Positions 55,432-63,889 of a stretch of DNA of 64,000 nucleotides are shown here, piece after piece. The number at the start of each line of letters is the position of its first letter. The stretch's first letter is position 1. The notes under the pieces are model-generated. The model saw nothing but the letters and a program-made list of their open reading frames with translations. It was not told the origin of the DNA and ran no database searches. The stretch covers positions 310,001-374,000 of the forward strand of contig NZ_JARDUB010000004.1 of NCBI RefSeq assembly GCF_029360665.1, read 5' to 3'. The translations under genes and the position numbers were made by a program. The DNA comes from Eudoraea chungangensis. GTDB taxonomy: Bacteria; Bacteroidota; Bacteroidia; Flavobacteriales; Flavobacteriaceae.

Positions 55432-56982
55432 ATGCCACCAAGAAGACACAAAAAACACTATATGATTTCAACTTTATTTTTTAGACTTAAAGCACTTATT
55501 TTTCTCTTTTTGTTTTGTGGTTCATTAGCCGCCCAGAAACCTCTAAAGGACAGTACCGAAGTTCCCGAACCTAAATCCTTTATCACCCAGCATAAAATCT
55601 CTGTCGGCTCTTCCCTGCTTAATTTTGTAGCCAATGCTTCAGAAACCTATCTAAAAGATGACGAAGGAAGTCCCGTCGCGTCTATCTGGACCGTCTCCTA
55701 TACAAAAAGTAATGTTACCGATCTTACCAAAAGACCAGTAACCTTTGTTTTCAATGGAGGCCCAGGAAGCGCGTCTGTTTGGTTACATATGGGGCTTTTT
55801 GGACCACAATTGGTCAAAGTAGATTCTGATGCAAAACAAGACGATGGGGCCGCTCCTTATACTTTAGTACAAAATGAACAGTCCCTTTTAGATGTTTCGG
55901 ACTTTGTTTTTATTGATCCTGTGGGTACAGGATTTAGTAAGGTAATTGGCAAAGGAGAAGTCTCAGACTATTGGGGTCTAAATGAAGATGCCAGTTCCAT
56001 AGCTAAGTTTATACGCCTATGGGTTAGCGAGAACAATAGATGGTTATCTCCTAAATATCTTGCAGGTGAAAGCTTTGGTACAACAAGGGCGGCGGCAGTT
56101 GCCAACACTCTTGAAAATGACGGACAAAACATGTCATTAAATGGCTTAATTCTTATCTCACAGGCATTAGACTATGCAGGTTCTACCTCAATAGACGACA
56201 ACATTACCTCGTACCTTACCTATCTGCCCAGTATGGCAGCTACCGCCTGGTACCATAAGAAAGCAGGAATGGGTAAAGATTTGGCTGCCTTTGTACAAGA
56301 GGCAAGAGAATTCACCTATAATGAATACGCCCCGGCTCTTCTGAAAGGCAACTATTTGCCCTTAGAAGATTCCAAAGTAATCGCTAATAAACTAAGTTAC
56401 TTTATTGGACTTAAAGAAGACTATATCCTTCGGTCTAATCTGCGAATACTAATGGGTAGATTTCAAAGAAAACTGTTAGAAGAGGATGGCCTTAGTATTG
56501 GAAGATTGGATGGCCGGTTTATGGGAGATGAGGTAGATAAAATAGCAGAGACACCCCGATTAGGGGATCCGGCAAGTTATCAGATTTCTGGGGCATATAC
56601 CGCTGGGATAAACCACCATTTGTTGAACTATCTTAAAGTGAAAATGGATAGGCCCTACCTGACATCGAATAATCAAATTGGAGAAAAATGGCGATGGAGA
56701 ACGGTAGCGGACGGCCAATACTGGGAACCGACTCCGGTTAACGTTACCCGGAAATTAGCAGAAACTATGAAGAGAAATTCTGAAATGAAGGTGCTTGTTG
56801 CTAATGGTTATTATGATCTAATCTGTCCGTTTTTTGATGCCGAATATACTTTTTCCCGAAATGGAATAAGCTCGGCAAGGGTTAACTTAAGTTATTATGA
56901 GACCGGACATATGATGTATGTTCACGAACCGGATTTTATAAAACTTACTAAGGACATACGGGAGTTTTATACAAACCAATAA
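55432..56982 (+). CDS. Exported S10-family serine carboxypeptidase-like protein
   Basis: A 516-residue alpha/beta-hydrolase of peptidase family S10. The oxyanion-hole segment is FVFNGGPGSASVWLHMGLFG. The nucleophile is in YLAGESFGTTRAA, the acidic residue region is VLVANGYYDLICPFFDAEY, and the catalytic His is in YYETGHMMYVHEP. A signal peptide ends near GSLAAQKP. Start choice: ATG 55432 gives a basic 20-residue lead; ATG 55462 (MISTLFFRLKALIFLFLF) gives a more typical signal. It precedes the M20 and M81 hydrolases, suggesting a shared peptide-degradation role. Confidence 0.93.
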   Translation: MPPRRHKKHYMISTLFFRLKALIFLFLFCGSLAAQKPLKDSTEVPEPKSFITQHKISVGSSLLNFVANASETYLKDDEGSPVASIWTVSYTKSNVTDLTKRPVTFVFNGGPGSASVWLHMGLFGPQLVKVDSDAKQDDGAAPYTLVQNEQSLLDVSDFVFIDPVGTGFSKVIGKGEVSDYWGLNEDASSIAKFIRLWVSENNRWLSPKYLAGESFGTTRAAAVANTLENDGQNMSLNGLILISQALDYAGSTSIDDNITSYLTYLPSMAATAWYHKKAGMGKDLAAFVQEAREFTYNEYAPALLKGNYLPLEDSKVIANKLSYFIGLKEDYILRSNLRILMGRFQRKLLEEDGLSIGRLDGRFMGDEVDKIAETPRLGDPASYQISGAYTAGINHHLLNYLKVKMDRPYLTSNNQIGEKWRWRTVADGQYWEPTPVNVTRKLAETMKRNSEMKVLVANGYYDLICPFFDAEYTFSRNGISSARVNLSYYETGHMMYVHEPDFIKLTKDIREFYTNQ

Positions 56983-57021
56983 GCTATTTTGAATAAATAC
57001 TAATCTTATCTCCGTTACATT

Positions 57022-58611
57022 ATGATGCAAATCCGAAATTATTATCTTTTTATTAGCCTTTTTATCTCTTACCTCAGTTTCTCCCAAACTTCAGAAGCTG
57101 AAGTAGCTCAATTAAAGAAAGAAGTACAACAACTTGTTGCATCCAAGTCCAAGATGGCTCAGGTTATGGTAGATAAAGTATTCAGCTTTTCTGAATTAGG
57201 TTTCCAAGAAATAGAAACCTCTAAATACTTAACCAGTATTTTAGAAGAAAATGGTTTCGAAATCACCTATGGAATTTCAGGGGTACCCACTGCTTGGTGG
57301 GCAAAATGGGGCTCTGGTGGTCCTGTAATTGCCGTTGGAAGTGATCTGGATTGTATTCCTAAAGCATCTCAAAAACCCGGGGTCGCCTATCACGATCCCA
57401 TTGTAGCTGGGGCACCTGGTCATGGAGAAGGTCATAATTCAGGAACGCCCCTAAATATTGTTGCGGTACTATCTGTCAAGGAAATTATGGAAAGAGAAAA
57501 AATCCCGGGAACTCTTATTATTTGGCCCGGAGTTGCCGAAGAACAACTGGGAACAAAAGCTTATTTCACAAGAGACGGCTATTTTGATGAGGTGGATTTA
57601 TGCATTTTCACCCATGTCTCTAGCAATATGAACGTTTCGTACGGTGCAGCCAGTGGTACCGGTATGATTTCCGTGGAATATACATTTGAAGGAGAATCTG
57701 CACATTCAGCCGGTGCTCCCTGGAGGGGTCGAAGTGCTGCCGATGCCGTTGAATTGATGAATATTGGCTGGCAATATGCCCGTGAACATATTCATCCACT
57801 AGGAAGATCTCACTCGGTCATAAATAACGGAGGAGACCAGCCCAATGTGGTACCTTCACAGGCTTCTATCTGGTATTATTTCAGGGAAATTACCTATCCC
57901 AAAATCATGGAAGTATACGAAAGAGCTAATAAGATTGCAGAAGGTGCCGCCCTCATGACGCAAACCAAAATGACCAGCAAAATATTGGGTACCGCCTGGC
58001 CAAGACATTTTAATCAGCCTATGGCAGAAGCTATGTACTCTAATATAAAGGAAGTAGGTCTTCCGGAATGGAGCAAGGAGGATCAGGAACTTGCCAAAGC
58101 AGTACAAAGGGAGGTGAATTCTCCCAAAGACACTAATGGTTTGGCACTAAAACTAGACAGCATAAGAGCCCCTTTAAAAGAACCTAGAAGCGGTGGCTCC
58201 GATGATATTGGAGATATTTCTTGGAAAGTTCCTACTATAACCTTGAGATTCCCTTCAAATATTCCTGGTTTACAAGGCCATCATTGGTCTAATGCCATAG
58301 CTATGGCAACCCCAATAGCCCATAAGGGTGTTGTTGCAGGTGCCAAGGTAGAAGCCATGACCCTCTTAGATTTACTTTTGGTTCCAAGTATTAGAGAAGA
58401 AGCCAAAGACTATTTTATTAACAAACAACTAAAAGATCAGGAGTATATCCCCATGGTTGGCCCTGAGGATAAACCAGCAATTTACCTCAACAAGGAAATT
58501 ATGGAAACCTATACCCCACAGCTCAAGCCATTTTACTATAATGAAAAAAAATACGACAGCTATTTGGAACAATTGGGGATAAGCTACCCCACCCTAAAAA
58601 AAGCAAACTAA
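57022..58611 (+). CDS. Exported M20-family amidohydrolase (AbgB-like), second copy
   Basis: A 529-residue amidohydrolase with signal MMQIRNYYLFISLFISYLSF then SQ. Motifs are VFSFSELGFQEIETSKYLTS, AVGSDLDCIPKASQKPG, GAPGHGEGHNSGTPLNIVAV (metal site), WPGVAEEQLGTKAYF (Glu pair) and YTFEGESAHSAGAPWRGRSA. DDIGDISWKVP lies in the C-terminal part. The length exceeds its relative at 23191-24615 by about 55 residues, mostly C-terminal. The likely substrate is an N-acyl or gamma-linked amide; this is not specified by sequence. It is 39 bases after the S10 gene. Confidence 0.93.
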   Translation: MMQIRNYYLFISLFISYLSFSQTSEAEVAQLKKEVQQLVASKSKMAQVMVDKVFSFSELGFQEIETSKYLTSILEENGFEITYGISGVPTAWWAKWGSGGPVIAVGSDLDCIPKASQKPGVAYHDPIVAGAPGHGEGHNSGTPLNIVAVLSVKEIMEREKIPGTLIIWPGVAEEQLGTKAYFTRDGYFDEVDLCIFTHVSSNMNVSYGAASGTGMISVEYTFEGESAHSAGAPWRGRSAADAVELMNIGWQYAREHIHPLGRSHSVINNGGDQPNVVPSQASIWYYFREITYPKIMEVYERANKIAEGAALMTQTKMTSKILGTAWPRHFNQPMAEAMYSNIKEVGLPEWSKEDQELAKAVQREVNSPKDTNGLALKLDSIRAPLKEPRSGGSDDIGDISWKVPTITLRFPSNIPGLQGHHWSNAIAMATPIAHKGVVAGAKVEAMTLLDLLLVPSIREEAKDYFINKQLKDQEYIPMVGPEDKPAIYLNKEIMETYTPQLKPFYYNEKKYDSYLEQLGISYPTLKKAN

Positions 58612-58657
58612 CGTCTAGAATAAATACTAAAAGAACTATTTTTAAATAAAGGAGCTA

Positions 58658-60241
58658 ATGATAAGATCAACAAAATTTAAAATACTCGGCACACTGACCT
58701 TGCTTTTCTTTTCTCTTGCAGCATGTAAAGACAAGGCAACAGAAGAGAATACTATAAATTCTAAACTCCCAAAAATTGCCATTGCCGGACTTGCAATTGA
58801 GTCTAGCACCTTTTCCCCTGCTACAACAGATGAAGAGGCGTTTCACGCAAGAACGCTTGAGAATGTCTATAGCTTTTATCCATTTATGAGCCCCGATTCT
58901 GTAAACAGGAAAAGAGCAGAATGGGTGCCTACCTTAAGAGCCCATGCCCTCCCAGGAGGCATTGTGACACGAGAAGCCTACGAGTCTTTAGTAGAAAAAA
59001 CATTGCAGATGTTAAGGGAAAACGTCCCCTATGATGGACTCTTTTTTGATATCCACGGGGCAATGAGCGTGGAGGGAATAGAAGACCCTGAAGGAGACTT
59101 TATAATAAGGATTAGAGAAGTAATTGGGCAAGAACCAATAATTTCTACCTCGATGGACCTACATGGTAACGTATCTAAACGGCTAGCCGAGCAGTCCGAT
59201 CTAATTACCTGTTATCGGATGGCACCGCATGAAGATGCTCTCGAATCTAAAAAAAGAGCAGTAGATAATCTACTAGATCGCTTGGAAAAAGGAACTGGGA
59301 AACCTCAATATAAGGCTTGGGTTCCAGTGCCTATTTTGTTGCCAGGTGAAAAGACTAGTACAAGAATAGAACCAGGAAAAAGTTTATACGCCATGCTCCC
59401 CGCTATTACTGAAGAAAAAGAAATAGTTGATGCTGCCATTTGGATGGGCTATCCTTGGGCAGACGAGCCTAGAAACCATGGTGTGGTAATGGTTACCGGA
59501 GACGATAAAGAAAAAGTAGGGGCAGCGGCAGAAAAAATTGCACAGAGGTTCTGGGAAGTAAGGGAAGATTTTGAATTTGTGGCACCAACTGCAACCCTGG
59601 ATGAGAGCTTTGCAATGGCCCTAAAAAACACCAAAAAACCTTTTATTATTAGTGATATGGGAGACAACCCAACCGCTGGAGGTGCTGGTGATGTTAGCTG
59701 GACCTTAAAAGAAATTTTGGCTAGAAATGAGTTCAAGCCTGAGGGAGGTCCTAGTCTTATATATGCCTCCATACCAGGGCCGGAACTTATTGCGAAGGCA
59801 GAAAACTTAAATGTCGGGGATCGAATTAAGGCCCCGGTTGGTGCCATGGTGGATAATAGATTTGCAGGGCCTGTTATGCTAGATGGGATTATTATGGCAA
59901 AAGAAACCGGCGATATTCACGCTGTAACAGAAATAGTAGTTAGAGTAGGAAGTGTAGATGTTATTGTTACGAAGAAAAGAAAGCCCTATCACAAGGAATC
60001 CGATTTTACACACTTGGGGTTAAAACCTCGTGAAGCAGATATTTTAGTAGTAAAAATCGGTTATCTGGTACCAGAATTGTACGATATGCGCGGGGGTTGG
60101 ATTATGGCCCTTACCCCCGGTGGGGTAGATCAGGATTTGGAGCGGTTAGATTATAAAAACATTAAGAGACCAATGTATCCTCTAGATAAGGATATGGAAG
60201 AACCAGATTTAAGTGCACGATTCATTCCCTTATCCAATTAA
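58658..60241 (+). CDS. M81-family (MlrC-like) metallopeptidase lipoprotein
   Basis: A 527-residue protein with a lipoprotein signal (TLTLLFFSLAAC, lipidation expected at about Cys23). The M81 N-terminal domain starts IAIAGLAIESSTFSPATTDE. FFDIHGAMSVEGIEDPEGDF and STSMDLHGNVSKRLAEQSDL are the zinc-binding blocks, and ISDMGDNPTAGGAGDVSW follows. MlrC opens linearised microcystin and related D-amino-acid peptides; here only the family is implied. A GGAG sequence six bases before the ATG is a rare Shine-Dalgarno-like site for this phylum. It ends the S10-M20-M81 run. Confidence 0.92.
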   Translation: MIRSTKFKILGTLTLLFFSLAACKDKATEENTINSKLPKIAIAGLAIESSTFSPATTDEEAFHARTLENVYSFYPFMSPDSVNRKRAEWVPTLRAHALPGGIVTREAYESLVEKTLQMLRENVPYDGLFFDIHGAMSVEGIEDPEGDFIIRIREVIGQEPIISTSMDLHGNVSKRLAEQSDLITCYRMAPHEDALESKKRAVDNLLDRLEKGTGKPQYKAWVPVPILLPGEKTSTRIEPGKSLYAMLPAITEEKEIVDAAIWMGYPWADEPRNHGVVMVTGDDKEKVGAAAEKIAQRFWEVREDFEFVAPTATLDESFAMALKNTKKPFIISDMGDNPTAGGAGDVSWTLKEILARNEFKPEGGPSLIYASIPGPELIAKAENLNVGDRIKAPVGAMVDNRFAGPVMLDGIIMAKETGDIHAVTEIVVRVGSVDVIVTKKRKPYHKESDFTHLGLKPREADILVVKIGYLVPELYDMRGGWIMALTPGGVDQDLERLDYKNIKRPMYPLDKDMEEPDLSARFIPLSN

Positions 60242-60291
60242 TAATAGGTCTTAAATTACAATTTAAACTATTCTTCAATCGAAATAGCTGG

Positions 60292-61110
60292 TTACATTTT
60301 TTTTGGAAATAAGAATTGTAATTGTAATCGCATTTGCCAATCTCCCCAACCATCTGGTTTCACTGCATTATAATACATTTGCGCATTTGCGTTTATTGGA
60401 AGTTTCCCTATTTTAAAAACTTTCCCCCCACCCCCACCAAAAGGTACGATCCATTGCTGACCGTTATCGGCCTTCCAATTGGCCGTTAAAATTGGTGCAG
60501 AAACGATGTACCATGCTTTAGGTAAATTATAGTTTACGAAATATTGAAATAAGAATTTATTTTCCCCAACATCTCCAAAGGTCCAGACATTATTAACTAC
60601 AACTCCCGCAACCCACTTATCAATGGTTGTCAGCGCAACCACAGAAGGACCTAAGCCAAACTCCCCACTGCCGTAGATATCTCTAGACGCAGTAGGTATT
60701 TGAAAAGCAGGACCAACACCCCAAGTTATTTTCGAAGCCCTTGTGGGGGAGAGCCAAGCTGTGTAACTGATATCTCCAATCCCTGTTGAGGAACTTATCC
60801 CATCTTCCCCATAAGGTTGGGTTATTACAGGGAGAATAATACGATTTATTAAATTTATTCCCTCGCTCAAGCTCACTGGAATCACCGGCTGAATATTCAG
60901 GACGTTTTGTGTTCGATTCTCTGGACCAACATTGAAGGTTGTATTATTTTGGAAAGGTAAACTATACATTGCAGCCAATGGGTTTTGGGTTGCTTTTGCA
61001 AGCTTTGCTTCTTCAGATAATTCCTCTTCTTTTACTACAGTATCTTCTTGTGCAAAGATTGCTGAATTTATTAAAATACCTAGGATCAATAAAAGCGAAC
61101 GTATCTTCAT
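60292..61110 (-). CDS. Exported beta-rich protein, paralogue of 36551-37366
   Basis: A 272-residue protein with a signal peptide (MKIRSLLLILGILINSAIFA then QE). The blocks NPLAAMYSLPFQNNTTFNVG, NIQPVIPVSLSEGINLINRI and WGVGPAFQIPTASRDIYGSG mirror those of the 36551 protein. It ends in LQFLFPKKM, in keeping with an outer-membrane barrel. Function is unknown. It converges on the M81 gene with 50 bases between. Confidence 0.82.
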   Translation of the reverse strand: MKIRSLLLILGILINSAIFAQEDTVVKEEELSEEAKLAKATQNPLAAMYSLPFQNNTTFNVGPENRTQNVLNIQPVIPVSLSEGINLINRIILPVITQPYGEDGISSSTGIGDISYTAWLSPTRASKITWGVGPAFQIPTASRDIYGSGEFGLGPSVVALTTIDKWVAGVVVNNVWTFGDVGENKFLFQYFVNYNLPKAWYIVSAPILTANWKADNGQQWIVPFGGGGGKVFKIGKLPINANAQMYYNAVKPDGWGDWQMRLQLQFLFPKKM

Positions 61111-61144
61111 AGTTTATATAAATAAAATTAGCATCTTCTTCCTA

Positions 61145-61166
61145 CTTAAGGTCCTTTTTCCTTAAG
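61145..61166. promoter_or_regulatory. Inverted repeat upstream of the barrel gene
   Basis: CTTAAGG (61145-61151) and CCTTAAG (61160-61166) form a 7+7 inverted repeat with an 8-base spacer. It lies 35 bases upstream of the minus-strand gene starting at 61110. It could be an operator or a leader hairpin; support is positional only. Confidence 0.3.
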
Positions 61167-61287
61167 CTCCTATTTCAGAAGGATATAATATTAAAGAGCA
61201 AATAATCCCAGTTTTACTTTAGTATTATATATAATCCATGGATTCATTGCCTAAGAATTAATAGACAATTCCAAATATAATTAACCA

Positions 61288-61326
61288 CTAAAAAAGGAGG
61301 TATCCGTGTAGAAGCCCCCTTTTTAG
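61288..61326 (-). terminator. Terminator of the GntH-like hydrolase gene
   Basis: In the minus-strand RNA, CTAAAAAGGGGG pairs with CCTCCTTTTTTAG through one G-U wobble and one unpaired base, about 23 bases after the stop codon at 61349. The downstream arm supplies the U tract. Confidence 0.65.
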
Positions 61327-61348
61327 AACCAAAATAAAAATCTTTCTG

Positions 61349-62776
61349 TTACTTTTTCGAAGCCTTGATCAATTCTTCATTCTTCTTTTTTAATCTCCAC
61401 TGTGCTCCCATACTTTGCTTTAAATTATCTGGTAAAGCATCCATAGGCACTACTAAATCTCCTTCTACAGGCCATTCATCTAACAACTCTGGCTTGTACC
61501 CGACTGGATAGTATTTATCCGGATCTATTTGTTGTTCTCTCACGAATGGTTCTTGGATTTCTTCTCTGGAAGTAGGTGGATGTGGCACTACCAATTGTCC
61601 ATTGTCAAAATTAAACTGTGGGGCTCTACTATTAGGATAATCCGGTAAAATACCATCTCTTACCCAAACTTTATCTTTGGTCATATTAACCACCACCCCA
61701 TCTGGCGCCCCAAAGTGATATGGTCCTTTCCAATGATGACGGACTTCCGCTACTGTTTCTTCATTTAAGAAAGGATCAAAATCCATATGGGTAGTCATAA
61801 ACATTCTGGGCTTAATCTGATTAGCCAAATATCCCGCTGCATAACCCGGAGTATGATGCGTATCAATGGTATATCTGGCCAAGAATGGCGGAACTCCCTG
61901 TACTCCCGAATTAATTTCTACCACTTCTGGCTGTAATTCAGTAATATATAAATCCGCACCCTTGGCATATTTTACATCCAACTCACTGGGACGCCCGTCT
62001 CCGGTCCAAACTACACTCATACCATTCCAAGTAAGTTTATATCCTGAAGCACCGTCTTTTGCATGAGATCTTTGCCAATGGATAACTTTTACCCCATTCT
62101 CTTCATATACTACCCCTCCATTGTCTCTAAAATCAAATTCATTGACTTGAATATCATGTCCTTTCCCTACAGGAAATACACTAAAGGCATCCCTATGCCA
62201 TCCCAGCATCTTTGCCATTCCGTCTACCATGGTTTTTGTACCGTATTCAGGGGTTCTCCCTGATGGGCCGTGAATTGTCAAGGGTTCGTGCCAACCTCCT
62301 GCCCAAGTCCCAAACATCCATAAATATGGTAAAGATCCAAAATGATCTACGTGCAGGTGGGTTATAAAGACGTGCTTAATTTGATTTAATGCAACTCTAG
62401 CCGCAACATAGTTAGAGACCGCTCCTTCACCCATATCAAAGACGAAACTATCGCCATTTCCTAGTTCTACAAAAATAGAGGTATTCATCTGTCCAGGTCT
62501 TATCATTGGGGCCGTTCCCATAAAGGTTACCCGAATTTCATCTGGCTGCACATCTTCTGTTCCCGGAAACCAGTTGGCTGCACTTTTTAACCAGGGCATA
62601 GGCGCCACTCCTTCGAATAAAAGTCCTTCTTTCCATCTTCCGTTGGGAACACCTCCTAAAAGTGCTTTTTGAATATCTTCCTTAGATGAGGGTGGCATAA
62701 CCTCCTGAGCTTTTGAATTAAAGGATATTCCAAAAATCAAAATCCCTGCCAAAAGGATAAGTTTTACTTTTTTCAT
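61349..62776 (-). CDS. Exported MBL-fold metallo-hydrolase, GntH-like
   Basis: A 475-residue metallo-beta-lactamase-fold protein with signal MKKVKLILLAGILIFGISFN then SKAQ. The metal motif is FITHLHVDHFGSLPYLW (HxHxDH), followed by VIHWQRSHAKDGASGYKL, VVWTGDGRPSELDVKYAKGA and DTHHTPGYAAGYLANQIKP. I recognise a resemblance to the MBL hydrolases labelled GntH after the guanitoxin cluster, but no other guanitoxin gene is present, so the toxin role is not implied. It is divergent from an AraC-type regulator (118 bases) and has a good promoter-like element. Confidence 0.87.
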   Translation of the reverse strand: MKKVKLILLAGILIFGISFNSKAQEVMPPSSKEDIQKALLGGVPNGRWKEGLLFEGVAPMPWLKSAANWFPGTEDVQPDEIRVTFMGTAPMIRPGQMNTSIFVELGNGDSFVFDMGEGAVSNYVAARVALNQIKHVFITHLHVDHFGSLPYLWMFGTWAGGWHEPLTIHGPSGRTPEYGTKTMVDGMAKMLGWHRDAFSVFPVGKGHDIQVNEFDFRDNGGVVYEENGVKVIHWQRSHAKDGASGYKLTWNGMSVVWTGDGRPSELDVKYAKGADLYITELQPEVVEINSGVQGVPPFLARYTIDTHHTPGYAAGYLANQIKPRMFMTTHMDFDPFLNEETVAEVRHHWKGPYHFGAPDGVVVNMTKDKVWVRDGILPDYPNSRAPQFNFDNGQLVVPHPPTSREEIQEPFVREQQIDPDKYYPVGYKPELLDEWPVEGDLVVPMDALPDNLKQSMGAQWRLKKKNEELIKASKK

Positions 62777-62807
62777 TTTCTTAATTTTGTGTTAATAATG
62801 TGTAAAG

Positions 62808-62836
62808 CAAATTTATTTATTAGTTAAAATTTACAA
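62808..62836 (-). promoter_or_regulatory. Putative promoter of the GntH-like hydrolase gene
   Basis: Read on the minus strand, TTG, 18 bases, then TAAATTTG, matching the flavobacterial promoter pattern, 31 bases before the ATG at 62776. It lies in the intergenic region shared with the AraC-type regulator. Confidence 0.6.
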
Positions 62837-62894
62837 CATCAAAAAATCGCAAAAAATTATTATTCGTACCTTATTAGACCATTAACTAACTAGT

Positions 62895-63845
62895 ATGCAA
62901 TTTGTTTCTGCAGATTTTACCAATTTTGAATTTTTTAGGGAAGCAGCCCTAAACTGGGAGTTAGACTTTCGTTTGCTTTCAAAAGGTGGATTTAAAGCTC
63001 ATCTTAGCCTATATACCGGAGAATCAATTCAAATTGGGCGCACTTCATTAAATGGAAAAATAGAACAGCATGGGCTTATCCCTAAAGGTTATAGCACTAT
63101 AGTTTTACCGGCAAATCCAAATATCTCCTATACTTGGTTGAATAAAAAAGTAAATGGGGACCATATTCTAATTTTTCCATACGATGGTGTTTTAGATTCC
63201 ATTTCTTTTGATGGTTTTGATGTTTTCGTGATTTCCCTGGAATACGATTACTTAATGCGCAGACTAGAAGCCTTAGAATATAAAAATGCCATCGGTCTAT
63301 TTGGAAAGGAAGAAAAGATTATTAGATCGAATCCTGAATATATTCAAAGTGTCGTAAAGGATTTGGACTGGTTTTTAAGAAACCAAGCACAACGGCCTCA
63401 AGAGAAGAAAGACATCCTACTCGAAAGACTTTTCCTGGAAGATTTACTAGATGTGATATACGCCAATTTAGAAAATGAGGACTCCCTCCTTTTCTCTCCC
63501 ACCATCAAAAAAAGAGATCTAGCCGTTAATACGGCTATTGATATTATACAGTATAATTCAGAAAATACTCTAAACGTAAGAGAACTTAGCGCATTAACCA
63601 ATGTTAGCCAGAGAACCTTGGAATACGGTTTTATGGAACGCTTTCGAATTACCCCAAAACAATATATCACAGCTCAAAGACATCACATGGTAAAAAAGGA
63701 TCTAATTTCCGAAGAGTATAGAAATTTATCAATTTTTCAGGTAGCGGCTAAATACGGCTTTTGGCATATGGGACAATTTGCCGCAGATTTTAAAACTCAA
63801 TTTGGAGTTCTTCCTTCTGTATTAAGAAAAAACTACTTTAAATAA
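62895..63845 (+). CDS. AraC-family transcriptional regulator
   Basis: A 316-residue regulator. The N-terminal part is a sensing domain rich in beta strands (GGFKAHLSLYTGESIQIGRT). The C-terminal 100 residues hold two helix-turn-helix motifs. LNVRELSALTNVSQRTLEYG is the first recognition region and IFQVAAKYGFWHMGQFAADF the second, as in AraC/EutR-type proteins. It probably controls the divergent GntH-like hydrolase gene, since no other target is near. Confidence 0.92.
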   Translation: MQFVSADFTNFEFFREAALNWELDFRLLSKGGFKAHLSLYTGESIQIGRTSLNGKIEQHGLIPKGYSTIVLPANPNISYTWLNKKVNGDHILIFPYDGVLDSISFDGFDVFVISLEYDYLMRRLEALEYKNAIGLFGKEEKIIRSNPEYIQSVVKDLDWFLRNQAQRPQEKKDILLERLFLEDLLDVIYANLENEDSLLFSPTIKKRDLAVNTAIDIIQYNSENTLNVRELSALTNVSQRTLEYGFMERFRITPKQYITAQRHHMVKKDLISEEYRNLSIFQVAAKYGFWHMGQFAADFKTQFGVLPSVLRKNYFK

Positions 63846-63846
63846 A

Positions 63847-63870
63847 AAAAGCCTGATTTCTCAGGCTTTT
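63847..63870. terminator. Bidirectional terminator after the AraC gene
   Basis: A perfect 10-bp stem AAAAGCCTGA/TCAGGCTTTT with a TTTC loop lies between the converging AraC gene and the final minus-strand gene. The preceding A7 tract gives a U-run for the minus strand. Confidence 0.88.
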
Positions 63871-63889
63871 CAGATCAATATAATACTTA

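Noticed and set aside
61349-62776. Guanitoxin biosynthesis locus
   Set aside because: Only the MBL hydrolase resembles a member of that cluster. No other gene of the pathway is in the window.
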